From Hirudinaria manillensis (Eukaryota; Annelida; Clitellata; Hirudinida; Hirudinidae): a stretch of DNA of 64,000 nucleotides. Location: contig CM067529.1 in NCBI GenBank assembly GCA_034509925.1, positions 8,559,501 to 8,623,500 on the forward strand, read 5' to 3'. A program made the position numbers and the translations under genes. A model generated the notes under the pieces. It was given only the letters and a program-made list of their open reading frames with translations. It did not search any database and was not told the DNA's origin. Below, in pieces: positions 13,401 to 23,660 of the stretch. How positions within the stretch are numbered: the stretch's first letter is position 1; each line of letters opens with the position of its first letter.

Positions 13401-16400
13401 ACTGTTGGGTTTCTTGTTTATTTTCTTAGAGCCTTTGGCTTTAATTCCTTCAAGTTTTATTGAAGAATATTTATTTAATTTCCCTTATTTCTGATGGTTT
13501 TGCATAAAGTGTCAGTTTTCTTGATAACTGTTTTCAATTCTCCAATACCCTTAGTCAGGTTGTTCAATTAGTCCTTTTGTCATTTGAATTTTTTCAGCAA
13601 ATTTTTTCTTTGGTCCTTGTTTACCTTCAAACAACAGTTGGAATCCAAGAAGTTAGGCTGCAATTTTGCTTTTAAATCTATGGGCTGTTGGTCTCTTTGG
13701 TACTTCTCAGTCTTGGCATAACTTCATTCAAAACAACAAAAACACAACTCACTCTTGCAAACGTTCTGATATTATTTCAACATTAAAATTACTTGTAACA
13801 CTCTTTTCAATGCAAAGTTTTAATGGTGTTGAACTTGTTGACGTGAGTGATAATTATTATTCTTATATTACATTATTGTTATTGAATTTTAATATTAAAT
13901 TTAGTAAGGCTAAACATTAATCTATTACTTAATGATAATTCTGGATATCAATAATTGTCAGGATCAAGAAAGATTATTCAACTTGGAGAAAAATTGCTTG
14001 ATTATAATGATGGATTTTGTATTTACTTGACTACAAGAAATCCAACTCCAAATCTGCCATCTTACATTTTCTCACTGTTTACAGCAATCAATTTCACCAC
14101 AACTAAGTCAGGATTAACCAATCAGGCAAGATTCATGATAAATGAGTTTCACAATGTCATCGAACAAAATTGCAACTGCTCTTGTATTTGAAATAGTTGT
14201 TAGCTTTAACTATCTTGAATGAAAGGCCTGAACTAGAAAGTCAAAAAACAGATCTTTTAAGAAAAGAAGAAGATCTTGTAAAGCAGCTCACAGCCTTAGA
14301 AAATTTACTTCTTGAAGTGGGTCCTATCAATGATATCTTTTGATTTTTTTAAGAATGTCTAAAAGAAATAGATATCTAAATTCATTTAGTCTCAGGATTA
14401 TAATTGCTTTAATATTTACTGTACATCAGAGTGGTCCAAACAATTTTTTTTTAAAATTAGAATCCACCATTTTCATCTGCCATCAGAAGTAATAATAATA
14501 TAAAAAAATATAATTTTAATTATCTGAGTTCAGGATCGCACAGTAATTCTAAGTAAATCAATTCTTAAAATTTCTGTTGGAATGAATGAAAATGACCAAT
14601 CATAAACTTATTATTTTTCAAAGGAATTGGGTAATGCTAAGGGAAATATTTTGGAAAATCAGGACCTTTTGGCATCTTTAGAAGATATGAAACAAAAAAG
14701 TGCAACTATTTTCCAATCACTCAAAACTTCAAATGAACTTCAGGAATCACTCAATTCTGTATTTTTATTTTGACTTGGTTTAAATCATAAGTTACTTTCA
14801 ATAATTTAATCATTTTGTAACATTGAAGGAAAGGAATTGTTACTTGCCACTAGCTGAAATTGCCAGCAGAATGTTTTTTGCAGTCAGTGACCTTCACCTC
14901 ATTAACCACATGTATCATTTCAGTCTAACTTCCTTCCTCAATCTTTACAACAAACTTTTCAAATCACAAGAGGTATTGTTATTGACTTAGAATTACTGAC
15001 TTAATTATTTCAAAGAACACTTTCTTAATATTCAATTCTCCATAGCATCGGATCTCCAACACAAATGAGAGTATAAAAAACCTGATTGGTCAGCTCCAGC
15101 ATCATGTATATATTCATTATTCAAGATCTCTGAACAAGAAAGATCATCTTGTGTTTGCAATGCTGCTTATATATAATACACAAAGTCATCTCATCACTAA
15201 TGAGGTTTGCAATCTAATGCATCCATTGTTTGTTCATTAATTTTAAAATTAGCATGCAGGTAAGTTCAATGGGCTATTTTATAATATGACGTGGTAATGA
15301 GAACAGCCTTTAGATAATAGCACAAGCCTGTTTCCAGAGAGCACCCTTGGCTGGTGGCAATATGTAATTGGTATGGTTGTGCCTTCATTTGGAATACCAA
15401 ATGAACATAAACTATCAACTCTTCTTGCACAAAATATACATAACTTTCTGTTGATTGCAGGAATGGAATATTTTTGTGGGCCTTTCTGACAATAGCTCAG
15501 TTGATGTCTCTGAAAATTTAGTTCCTGACTGGGTGGATGTTGCTCAGGCTTCTTATATAAGCCTTATTAAAGTTTGAATTTCTAAATGCTAAAATTAATT
15601 TATTAATTTAATTAATTAATATAAGTATTGTGAGTTTGAACAACAGCCATAAATGTTTTTTTTTATTTGGTTAGGAGAACCTGCCTGAGTTATATTCAAC
15701 TTTGCAATTGAATGACAGGAATTTGTGGTCTGCATTCTACAGTAATGAAAAGGATGAAGCTAAGATTCCTTCCAGAATTTCAGGCAAAATAACCAAATTC
15801 CAGGAGTTGCTGGTAGTTCAAGCTTTGAAACCAGAATGGCTTCTGACTTACATGGCTTCATTTGCTTGTTCTATCTTTGGTAGTTGAAGTTAATTTTGGA
15901 TAAATATTTACTGGGGTGGCCCTATGGTGGTTCAAAGTTTCAATTATTTCATGCTTCTATTCTAACTTAACAATATTTCAATGATATGTAAAGCAAAATT
16001 TGAATGTGAAAAAAACACTACAAAAAATCACATTGCTGCTGCTTAGAGAAGTTTCAAAGGTTAAAGATAGCACCTCTTTCCTATAAAGGAAACATTATTT
16101 TGTTGCAGTGGCCATAAAGTCTTTGTACTATAATAAAATTCAATAAATAAAGAATAATGTTAAATAATTTTTGTATTTTATCAAAGTTTATTAGCTATTC
16201 TTATTATAAGTGCAGAGTTTACATAAATTAATATTTTTCAGTTTTTAATCGGCAAGGGCCATCTGCAAATGTTGTTATATTACCCTAAAAAATTTTGTAA
16301 GACGCAGCAAAAAATAAAAAATGTTAATTTTTGGTTTTTTTTGGGCCACCCTAATATTTATTATTTATTATTGGACCTTGTTAATTTTTATTTTGACTTG

Positions 16401-19400
16401 GATTTTTAATTTTTAATTGCTTTTTTTTAGGTCTAAAAGATATGTCAACTCAAAATTTGAGTATTAGGCAATTGTATGAAAATGATTCAAATCCCAAGGA
16501 AGCGATTTTATTCATTCATTCTCAGGGCGCTGATCCTAGTCAGGAATTGGCAGATCTGGCAAAAAAAACAATAGGCCTTGAAAAATATATCCAGGTTCAT
16601 TTTAATGACATCTTGAAATTAAATTAGGTGTTTTAAATGTTTTGGTTTGTCTTACAGATAGCACTTGGTCAAGGTCAAACAGAGAAGGCAATTGAAATTC
16701 TTAAAAGTGCAGCTTCAAATGGCAACTGGTTATGTCTAAAAAATCTTCATCTTTGCATTTCCTGGTTGCCAACCCTTGAAAATGTTAATTTTTAGAGCTT
16801 ATGAATTAATACTTGTTGGCATTATCTTGTAAATAATCATCTTCATTCATGTAGGAGATCAAGTCACTTGAACCTCATGATAATTTTCGGCTTTGGCTAA
16901 CCTCAGAAAGTCATTTGAAGTTCCCTCTAGTTTTCCTCCAGTCATGTTTGAAGGTGACGTATGAGGTAATTTATCTAACAATCATTTTTGAACAGTTTTC
17001 CTTGTGAAACCAGAATACAAACATATTGTTGTAGCCAAGGGGTTAATTTTATTGTAAGTATCCAGTTAAGTTGTAAGAAGTTGTAAGCTTACTGAAGCTT
17101 ACTGACAGGGATCCTCAGAGGAGGCCCCATCTTCAAACATTTTGGTCTTTTGAAATTCTAATGCTTTCTGGGGGTGGAAAAGTCCAGTGATCAGCTGGAT
17201 ATCCCTGTGGGTTTTCTGTTCTGGATCTAATTTTTGACTATGGGAGGCTCATATTGGGCTTCTTATGCCTTCCATTACTCCCTTAATTCTTTAAAGCTCT
17301 CACTTGCTTTGTGTCACTTCATTGCCTAGCTGAAGCGTTTCCACCTCTGGGTGGTTCTTAGTGATATTCCTGCCACCCAAGTTTATCCACTCATTAATAA
17401 ATTTTTTTCAAAGTGACAGCATGGAGAATGAAATTTCTATTGCTGGTGCCATTTATTTCGCAATTCATTGTAGACCCTGGCAAAAGACCATGTCAATAAG
17501 GGAATGCAGCATGAACAGGATGTCTTGGGGCTCCTTTTGTACAGGAGATGGGGAACTATATTGGGACCTAGTGCTGACTGGTTTCTTGCTTTCCTTACGA
17601 CTCTTCTCATCTCTTTCAACAAAAGAGACATCAAGCAAAAAGGGGCTGGCTGGTAGTGGCACTGCCTGAATATCCAGCCTTTACTGCAAAGCCTTTGGTA
17701 GAGGTGTTCTGACTAACTGTTCCCCTAGCTTTTCCTGCTCACCCAATTTAGGAGGGTCTAGTAACAACTTCATTTCTGTAGAGATTGCTAAAGAAGCTTT
17801 TCATGGCTCTCCTCCATACTATGGATGTGGAAATAGTTGTAATATTCTAAATAAAATGGTTGGCATATAATGCTCATGCATTTTAGCAAGTGAACATACA
17901 GTACATGTGACCATCTTGACAACTGTTTAATGATCTGCTTTCAGGCTCCCGCAGGAATTAAGAGAAACTTGCATCGAACTTATGAAGCATGGGGCAAGGA
18001 CTTCATCAATAGTTCCGAAAATATTTATAGAGCTCAAGCATTTTTTAGATTGGCATGGTTTCATGCTGTGATTCAAGAGAGAAGATCCTTTCTACCACAG
18101 GTTGATAAAACTTTTAACGTTTGTAATGAATGTATTGCTTCATAAACACAGATGCTTTTAGGGATGGACTAAATTCTATGAATTTGGACAAGCTGATTTG
18201 CAAATGGGATCTGATATATTAGAAAAGCTATTTTCTAAGTGCAGTAAGTTATTTTGCTTTGTGTTTAACCTTCATATGGTTTTGTTGCTATGGGGCCAGA
18301 GTTAGTCATATTTGATGCATACTTGAAAAGTTAGTAATCCAAAACTCTAAAATATTACAAAAAGTAATAATTAATCCTGCACGACAGTGGTGTCATAATA
18401 AGTACCATAAAGTTGGCCTAGCAAAAGAAATTCATAGAAAAAATGTGGCTTTGCAAATCATTATAATTCTCCTATGTTTGGCAGGTGTAATACATATAAA
18501 AATGTATTTATCCAATCTTTTGAACATTTCTTTTGCTAAGCCAACATTATGGTGCTTATCATACTTAACACTACTGTCATGTCCAGACTTATTTTATATT
18601 AATTATTACTTTTTGTAATAATTTAGAGTTTTAGATGAGATCTTCATAAATGCCTTCATAAGCCTTAAAATTAGTGATGCTCATTTTGCATCCTTCTAAA
18701 ATAAAGATTAGACCACAATGCGATATGTAATTAAACTCTTATCTTTTATTAGATTCTGGCAACATTCCTTGGGGCTTTGTCCAAGGTCTGTTTGAAGAAA
18801 CAGTTTATGGAGGCAGGGTTGATAATATTTTTGATATTCAAGTTCTGGCATCGTATATCCAGCAGTTTTTTAGTTCTGATAATGTGAGAATTGTTGGGCC
18901 GCTTGAGCTACCACAATCAAGCAAACACAAGGTATTATTGATAAATATTGATAAAAACAAAATATTGTTGTAACCCTGGATCCAAATAATTAAATTATAT
19001 TGCAAATTAATTAACTTCCTAATTAATTAATATTCAAGGCACTAATCAGAGTCTTTGGTTGTGAACTCAACAATAGTGTAATGTAGTGAAAGAGACAGTG
19101 AGAAATAGCATACCTCAAGACTTAGACAATTATGAATTGCATATCTTCCAAGCCATCTTTAGATCAGTTACATTAACTGATATAAACTAACTTTCATTAC
19201 ATTAACTTTCAATAAACCTGACCTCCCAGTCAATTAGTTTGTAGACCCCAGGATAACATTGGCATCAGGAGTGAGATTTAGAGGTGAAGGGGGATCCAAG
19301 AAGAGTAACTAAGGTAGATGCTGGTTTAGTCAGAAGTGAAAGATGATATTGTACTTGGAAGAATTGTACTTGACACAATTGAGATATCGAGGCCTGGATT

Positions 19401-22133
19401 GGGAAGGCATGAAAGCTGAGATGCAGGAATGACTTAGGGCTCATGAGCCTGAGGAATACGTTTTTGAAGATACACATTTTGGAAAATTGAATGAAATTTT
19501 GAAGAAGCATAACAGGGCTGAATTTAAGATTTCTGAAAACGAAATTCTGAAGTAGTTCTATGCCAGGTTGCCTTGTTGATCTTGAATAAAAACTATACTG
19601 AAAAGAGTTCTGATGGAAGAACTTTTGATGAGAGCAAAGTGATGCTTCCATATTGCAAGGAAATAGAGAAGGAACTCTACGAGAAGGGTGGCAAGAAAGA
19701 GCAAATCAGACCCAAGGCTACAGCTTCTGGCAGCATTGAGATGGAATCATTTGCAAACGCATCTGACCACAGTGTGTGCACTTCTTCAGAAACTCTGGCC
19801 CTGGTGGCGAATTCAGAAGTTTTGGCCAACCCTGGAGCAACTGAGACTTGCGAGACACTAGCAATTTCATTGTGGCCCTATTGGAGATATGGAGTGTGTA
19901 GAGAGTTATTCAAGGGGGATAACATTGACGCCTGGTTGCTAATAGAGCATATTGAATCATCAACAGAAAAAATAGAGTCACCACTGGAATCCGTAGGATC
20001 TCCGGAGCAGGTTGAGTCATCAGCAGAACCACTGGAGTTACTGGTCCATGGACAGCAGAACCCATAGAGCTTCCAATAGAGCCAGCAGAATCATTGACAT
20101 CAACGGAGCCAATAGAGCTCATGGAGTTAATAGTGGAGCAAGAGGAGTCATCCTAAGAGCCCATGGATTTACCAGTGGAGCCCATGAAATCAGCCTAAAA
20201 AATGTCGACAAATCTCTTGAGCAAGATCAGAGTTTATCCTATTGCAACACTACTATGGCGGTGAGGTGTCAGAAGAAAGTGGACGAGGAAGACGAAGATT
20301 TCTTTGACATGGTGGTCATCGACAGTGATCATGAATCATCATCTCCGACAAAAACTTTCATCCCAAGTCAGGAAATATTCGAATTTCAGATGTTTTAGCT
20401 TGATTCCTGTTAAAATTGAGATAACAGAGGGAGCACCCAGGATTTTGGAAGTGATGGGAGAGTACCTAGCATGGAAAGTTGAGCAGATGAGCTTGTAGAG
20501 ACTTTGGGATCTGGCAACCTGATATGATTCAGAAATTGAGCTTAGAAGTGACAATGGGCTGCTCCTTAGAGTTGCAGGACACAGGAACAAAAGAGAGAGA
20601 ACAGGGATCCCAGAAGAGGGCAAGACAAAAGGATTTGTGATTCACAATTAGTAATTTCATATCTTCCAAGCCATCTTTAGATCAGTTTCATTTACTTTCA
20701 ATAAACCTGAGCTTTTATTAATTAGTTTGTGGACTCCAGATTATAACAGTATTGATAAAATTGATCTCATTTGAAATGTTTTAAGAAACTTTAAATGACC
20801 TTATACAAAAACTTGCAGGATTATATCAATTTGATTGAATCACTTCCTGAATTCGATAGACCTAGTTTTTTTGGACTGCCTGAAAATATTGAAACTTTAT
20901 CTCAAAAATCAACCAGCAGTGAAATTTTGAAGCATTTGAAGACTTTAAAACAATATGATATTAAGCATGTGAAGTATGATAGAGCATTGTGGTCTAAGAA
21001 GTTGACACCACTTCTAAACTTTTGGAGGAAGTTGGACTCTGTAAGATGATTATATTTTATTATATATATATATATGTAAAATAATATAATTTTATTATTG
21101 TGCCAATTCATGTTTACTTTGTTTTATTCATATTACTGTTTGAAGGAAAACAATGTTTTTGGGAAGAAAATTGATATGGCACTGAATCCTAGCTGTGAAG
21201 ATCCAGTGAAAAACTTTATGTTATTGGAATTACAAAATGCTTTCAAATTGGTCCAATTTATCAGCAGCTCCATGCTAGGTTTAATTAAAATTTTAAATGG
21301 AGAGCAGACTTTCTCAGCTGAGTATTACAAGTTGGCTGTGTCACTCATCAATCTTCAGGTTAGAAATGATTCAGTATGAAATAGATATGTGCAAAGACGG
21401 CTAGGTACCCTCAACCTGTGTGTTTTTCTAGACCCCAGATGTTTGGTTACACAAATGGAATGGGCCAGAAAATCCTAGTGAATATATGAGGAGTCTCACC
21501 AATAAAGCGGCTGCCATTAGCAAGTTAAAAAGGAAGGCAGATGAGGGAACTCTTCTGCAGAATAGTCTCAAATTATCTGATTTTTTGCGACCAGATTCAT
21601 TTCTTAATGCCTTTCAACAACTGTCTTCAAGGTAACAATTGGATTTGATTACACAGCAAGTGTAGTTTGTATCTGTTATAAATTTATTGTGCAATCTTAG
21701 AAGATATCTGATCTTTACATTTGTTCAAGGAACTTGAAAGTTTCAATGGATAACATGGTATTGGACTGTACTTGGAGCAACAAATTCTCATCTGACAAAC
21801 TTTTTATCAGGATCGAAGGACTACAGATTGAATGCTGCAATTTTGATGGATCCACCTTGTGTGAAAAAACATCTTCAGAAAGCATCCTTTCTAATCTTCC
21901 TTCATGTGCTCTCAGCTGGGTATCAAAGGTAAAGTCAAATCACTTAACATCTGAGTTGTTTTTAATCCTTGTTGGCATTTTAGAAAATCTTTATTGAGAA
22001 AAGAGAAAGCCTTTTGCCCATTCCTGTATATTTCAACCACCGCCGGGAAGGAATAGTCACCAAACTCCATATCCCATTTTCAGGTGACAAAAACAAATGG
22101 ATTCAACTGAGACCTTCCATCTTCTTAGAGTGA
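1..22133 (+). CDS. DYNC2H1: Cytoplasmic dynein 2 heavy chain (IFT dynein motor), 5'-partial, 48 exons
   Basis: This is the motor that drives retrograde intraflagellar transport in cilia. The window opens inside the linker and contains all six AAA modules, the microtubule-binding stalk and the C-terminal domain. I joined 48 exons by matching splice sites and family order. Their summed length, less the first two bases, is 8184 nt, a multiple of three, giving 2727 codons and a TGA at 22131-22133. The full family protein is about 4300 residues, so roughly the first 1580 lie upstream of the window. The AAA1 block, the [16 protein letters not shown] AAA2 block and the stalk resemble DYNC2H1 rather than axonemal or cytoplasmic dynein 1. 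Exon coordinates are given in the domain entries below. Most introns are 50-90 bp; introns 21 (4.3 kb), 30, 40 and 43 are enlarged, mostly by mobile DNA. No frame-breaking lesion was seen, so the gene looks functional. I saw no clear AATAAA soon after the stop. Confidence 0.97.
1551..3211 (+). CDS. DYNC2H1: DYNC2H1 exons 7-12: AAA2
   Basis: Exons: 1551-1762, 1843-2019, 2084-2379, 2666-2795, 2876-3031, 3113-3211. The Walker A (GPSGSGKST) is at 1903-1929. Exon 9 carries the highly conserved [19 protein letters not shown] block and a [10 protein letters not shown] block. The intron after exon 8 starts with GC (see 2020-2083). Exon 12 is placed at the acceptor before 3113; the nearer AG at 3124 would give a stop within nine codons. 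Confidence 0.93.
2020..2083 (+). other. GC-AG intron 8 of DYNC2H1
   Basis: Only a GC donor joins the two coding blocks here in frame. The exon ends ...ACTGAG and the intron starts GCAAGT, the usual context of GC-AG introns; the acceptor is ...TTACAG at 2083. The joined reading is phase 0 and continues the conserved [12 protein letters not shown] block. Confidence 0.85.
3293..4890 (+). CDS. DYNC2H1: DYNC2H1 exons 13-17: AAA3
   Basis: Exons: 3293-3444, 3507-3756, 4033-4181, 4264-4679, 4771-4890. The P-loop reads GPAGCGKR, with Arg in place of the usual Ser/Thr; an intron (3445-3506) splits the Arg codon. The known family member in vertebrates also lacks Ser/Thr here, so this is a family trait, not a lesion. 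The Asp-Lys-Trp-Gly-Thr-Ser block in exon 14 and the TYKGFYD block in exon 15 match dynein-2 order. Exon 17 encodes a Lys-rich, less conserved linker to AAA4. Confidence 0.92.
4952..6432 (+). CDS. DYNC2H1: DYNC2H1 exons 18-21: AAA4 to start of stalk
   Basis: Exons: 4952-5184, 5700-5922, 5999-6141, 6214-6432. The AAA4 P-loop ([10 protein letters not shown], about 5062-5091) has Arg where Lys is expected, again as in known dynein-2 heavy chains. Exon 19 has the [13 protein letters not shown] block (Walker-B-like region). Exon 21 ends at the root of stalk helix CC1, and the coiled coil resumes after a 4.3-kb intron. Confidence 0.93.
6768..7766 (-). mobile_element. pogo/Tigger-like DNA transposon, degraded
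   Basis: The element lies between TA dinucleotides (6766-6767 and 7767-7768). Its ends are inverted: CAGTCAAATCTC at 6768, and the reverse complement of the far end reads TAGTCAAAGCTCTC. A GTGGCATAGTA-like 11-mer recurs near both ends (about 6808 and 6829, then four times at about 7650-7755), probably subterminal transposase-binding repeats. The only coding matter is a broken CENP-B/Tc5-type DNA-binding region on the minus strand; the catalytic DDE domain is gone. At about 1 kb it is an internally deleted copy. Confidence 0.8.
6992..7395 (-). pseudogene. pogo/Tigger transposase N-terminus (double HTH), broken
   Basis: On the minus strand, a segment resembling a pogo first helix-turn-helix ([20 protein letters not shown], about 7390-7320) is interrupted by stops. 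The second, HTH_Tnp_Tc5/CENPB-type domain follows in another frame from 7276: it includes [17 protein letters not shown], the usual Tigger signature. The reading stops before any catalytic residues. The family assignment is firm; the protein is not functional. Confidence 0.8.
8037..8290 (+). pseudogene. LINE reverse-transcriptase C-terminal relic
   Basis: One frame reads MEAVQR, stop, [13 protein letters not shown], stop, then [25 protein letters not shown] and VNSHRTHG. This matches the conserved tail after the reverse-transcriptase domain of jockey/CR1/RTE-type non-LTR elements (E-x-VQRRFTK, LGLPSLE-x-RR, KILHG, RGH). At least two in-frame stops make it dead. It sits in an intron, on the sense strand of the host gene. 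Confidence 0.7.
10710..12199 (+). CDS. DYNC2H1: DYNC2H1 exons 22-27: stalk coiled coil and microtubule-binding domain
   Basis: Exons: 10710-10847, 10918-11192, 11256-11379, 11455-11576, 11761-11974, 12042-12199. Exons 22-23 encode CC1 (Lys/Glu-rich heptads). The microtubule-binding domain spans the end of exon 23 through exon 25: the [12 protein letters not shown] block, then [24 protein letters not shown] and AAAPLATWV. Exons 25-26 encode the returning CC2. Register and spacing match dynein-2, and the stalk tip is intact. Confidence 0.95.
12260..15571 (+). CDS. DYNC2H1: DYNC2H1 exons 28-36: AAA5, strut and start of AAA6
   Basis: Exons: 12260-12353, 12421-12519, 12588-12711, 13962-14125, 14197-14316, 14624-14758, 14829-14972, 15046-15204, 15461-15571. 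AAA5 includes [50 protein letters not shown] and the [10 protein letters not shown] block. Exons 32-33 encode the strut coiled coil. Intron 30 (1.25 kb) carries a LINE ORF1 relic. Intron 31 (14126-14196) begins with GC. Confidence 0.93.
12986..13279 (-). pseudogene. LINE ORF1-like relic in DYNC2H1 intron 30
   Basis: A 97-codon minus-strand reading contains [19 protein letters not shown] followed by a basic [18 protein letters not shown] segment. This resembles the C-terminal nucleic-acid-binding part of L1-type ORF1 proteins (x-RPRPI-x-VKF...). Broken Lys-rich, coiled-coil-like sequence continues upstream to about 13660. Intronic and antisense to the host gene. The assignment rests on a short motif. 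Confidence 0.5.
14126..14196 (+). other. GC-AG intron 31 of DYNC2H1
   Basis: Exon 31 ends ...AACCAG and the intron starts GCAAGATT; the acceptor is ...GAAATAG at 14196. Joining CAG to TTGTTAGCTTTAACT restores the conserved Q-LLALTI sequence. No GT donor gives that reading. It is the second GC-AG intron in this gene. Confidence 0.8.
15675..18100 (+). CDS. DYNC2H1: DYNC2H1 exons 37-41: AAA6
   Basis: Exons: 15675-15879, 16431-16594, 16658-16783, 16855-16965, 17945-18100. The conserved [37 protein letters not shown] and FRLWLTSE blocks occur in the expected order, followed by [15 protein letters not shown] and [19 protein letters not shown]. Intron 37 contains a Tc1-related MITE. Intron 40 (16966-17944) holds about 800 bp of unassigned, slightly GC-richer sequence. 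Confidence 0.95.
15911..16353 (+). mobile_element. MITE-like element related to the local Tc1 family, in DYNC2H1 intron 37
   Basis: The ends are inverted (GGGGTGGCCC near 15913; GGGCCACCC at 16343-16351). The interior resembles the 5' part of the Tc1 element at 44338: both carry AAAGTTTCAATTATTTCATG (about 15936 and 44424) followed by similar sequence for some 200 bp, including matching ATAAAG and GTTAAATAATT stretches. There is no coding sequence. The precise ends are inferred. Confidence 0.65.
18162..22133 (+). CDS. DYNC2H1: DYNC2H1 exons 42-48: C-terminal domain and stop
   Basis: Exons: 18162-18243, 18753-18931, 20819-21040, 21146-21358, 21432-21631, 21730-21928, 21984-22133. Recognisable blocks are [56 protein letters not shown] and the final [12 protein letters not shown] before TGA. 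Introns 42 and 43 contain mobile DNA (18341-18632 and 18966-20748) without touching the splice sites. Confidence 0.95.
18341..18632. mobile_element. Fold-back MITE in DYNC2H1 intron 42
   Basis: The element is about 290 bp with long imperfect inverted arms of roughly 100 bp. The left arm begins AAAACTCTAAAATATTAC and the right arm ends with the reverse complement GTAATAATTTAGAGTTTT. The inner parts of the arms also pair (left AGTACCATAAAGTTGGC, right GCCAACATTATGGTGCTTA). There is no coding content. The superfamily is unclear. Confidence 0.75.
18966..19258 (+). repeat. 5' LTR of SAP-type element copy 1
   Basis: 293 bp. It shares with the other family LTRs a CAGAGTCTTTGGTT block (about 19048), a CAAGACTTAGACAATT block, a CTTCCAAGCCATC block and TTTCAATAAACCTGAC, which includes the AATAAA poly(A) signal. 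Confidence 0.85.
19343..20520 (+). pseudogene. SAP-domain / acidic-repeat protein of copy 1, broken
   Basis: From ATG 19343 the frame reads [19 protein letters not shown], a SAP motif closely matching the intact minus-strand protein at 60231-61268, until a TGA interrupts it near 19428. A later frame (from about 19573) has [18 protein letters not shown] and [12 protein letters not shown], equivalent to the acidic repeat region of the family. Several frame changes and stops follow, so this is not a working gene. Confidence 0.8.
20640..20748 (+). repeat. Truncated 3' LTR of SAP-type element copy 1
   Basis: Carries CTTCCAAGCCATCTTTAGAT and TTTCAATAAACCTGA in common with the 5' LTR, and ends in ATTATAACA. 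About 180 bp of the LTR start is missing. Confidence 0.75.
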
Positions 22134-23475
22134 ATTGGGGTGAATTTCTTACAAAACCCAAAACAAAGCTTTCTCTACAAATGGCATTCTTTATATTACA
22201 ATGAATGTTGGACATTGCTGAGAATTTTCAGTTAGTTAGATAATAACTAAGATTCTGAGCAATCAACTTTAACCCCGGTTTCAATATTGTGGTGGTTTGT
22301 CGAGCATTATATATTATGAGGATTTTGTTTAGAAGAATTAGTAATATTTTAAAAGGGACAATTTATTGTCAACAAGTCTTTTGTGGATAAAGGTTTGTCT
22401 TGAGCACTGGGCCAACTGGCAACAAAAAAGCATTCAAATTGTTTATATATGGTATCTTGGCGCAATCCAGGTGTGTTATCACTATAGCGTTTTAAAAAGC
22501 AGACGTCTCTAAAAAGTTGGTAGATCATGACATCCTATCTAGAAAACATTGGGTTGCATATAACAAAATTTGGTGATTTACCCCTGGTAGGGTTTTTGTG
22601 TGAATTGCAAAAACCTAGCAACCTCGATTCTAGTGCAGCCGCGTTTGGCACTGTCCACTGAGCGTCCGGCCATATAACCGTGTGTCCGTTAGGCTGGGAC
22701 GAAAAGCACAGTCCGTAATTCAGACCAATTAAAAGTCGATGTTCCAGAATTGTCGCATCTCGCTTACACTCTCGTTTATTGTATACGACTGCTCTACAAC
22801 TAGGGCTTATTTTTGGAGGCCGCGGCTGCAATACTCCTGAGCGTCGACAGGCTGCGGGGATGGTGCCAAAAAGACTCGAAGTGTTGACGGTGGATTTGCT
22901 GGGTTAAATATTAACCCATTAATGAGAACTAGAATGCACACTTATTTTAAGTAACACGATGCAATCGATGCTACTTTGGACAACGGCGTTTGGCAGACAG
23001 TGCCGTATGGCTGCTGACTGGATTACAGATTTCAAGGTTAAAAATTTAACTATTTGGATTTTGGATATTACGGGAGAGTGGGGATGGTTGAGGCAGCTCG
23101 ATTTCCAGAGAACCGTGAGCTATATAAATGCATTTATTACTCCTCTATCGATATTTAATCTATTAATATGTTTTTATAGCGGTTGGAATTTGGTGAACAC
23201 TTGCGGATGTTTAGGCGTAAAAAAAAAAACAATTTTTGAAGTCTAAATTTCAATTCGGGTTTACTTATTAGAGAGTTTCTACCTACTTATTTACTATAAT
23301 CCTGTTTAACTGTTTACAAATTTAGAGTTAATTTGTCATTTTTCATGGTTAAGTTGATCATTAGTGGGCGATGATATAAGAGATGACTCGGCAGCTGAAC
23401 TAATTTACCTTAAATTATGGTTGTGACGAGGTGCAAGGGAATGAATGGGACATCTCAATCAGTAAGCAAAATAGA
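22134..23475. other. Intergenic region after DYNC2H1
   Basis: No gene recognised. 22600-22870 is clearly richer in G+C and CpG than its surroundings. Short open readings there on both strands match nothing I know. A promoter or a foreign insert is possible but unproven. Confidence 0.5.
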
Positions 23476-23660
23476 ATGGAACGAATAGAATACACCGAAT
23501 TGCCTGACGAAGCCTGCAAGACTCTGGAGACTTATAAGCTCATTGTCAGGGACCTGTCTCCAGGGTCCCGACGATGTTGATTTGACCCATGAAGTTAAGG
23601 ACATCTTCCCAGTCGGGAAAATGTTGTATCGTGCAATCGGAAGATAACTAGTCGAGAACT
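23476..23660 (+). other. Unassigned short coding-like segment
   Basis: From ATG 23476 a reading MERIEYTELPDEACKTLETY continues to a stop near 23575. In another frame [18 protein letters not shown] follows. The segment 23589-23616 matches the reverse complement of 7598-7625 inside the pogo-like element at 26 of 28 positions, so both may derive from one repeat. No family is named. Confidence 0.35.

Larger units (their letters stand above)
18966..20748 (+). mobile_element. Non-autonomous SAP-type LTR element, copy 1, in DYNC2H1 intron 43
   Basis: The 5' LTR (18966-19258) starts TGTTGTAACCCTGGATCC and ends CCCCAGGATAACA. A primer site with a few mismatches to the other copies (TGGCATCAGGAGTGAGAT, 19260-19277) follows. 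The interior is a broken SAP-plus-acidic-repeat protein. The 3' LTR is truncated to about 20640-20748. This is the oldest copy of the family in the window. The flanks (ATAT before, GTAT after) are a plausible decayed 4-bp duplication. Confidence 0.85.

Noticed and set aside
17100-17880. Coding exon or retroelement in DYNC2H1 intron 40
   Set aside because: Short readings on both strands without family motifs. The flanking exons join in frame without it.
22535-22831. 98-codon minus-strand reading
   Set aside because: No recognisable motif, homology or splice context; it depends on the local GC-rich composition.
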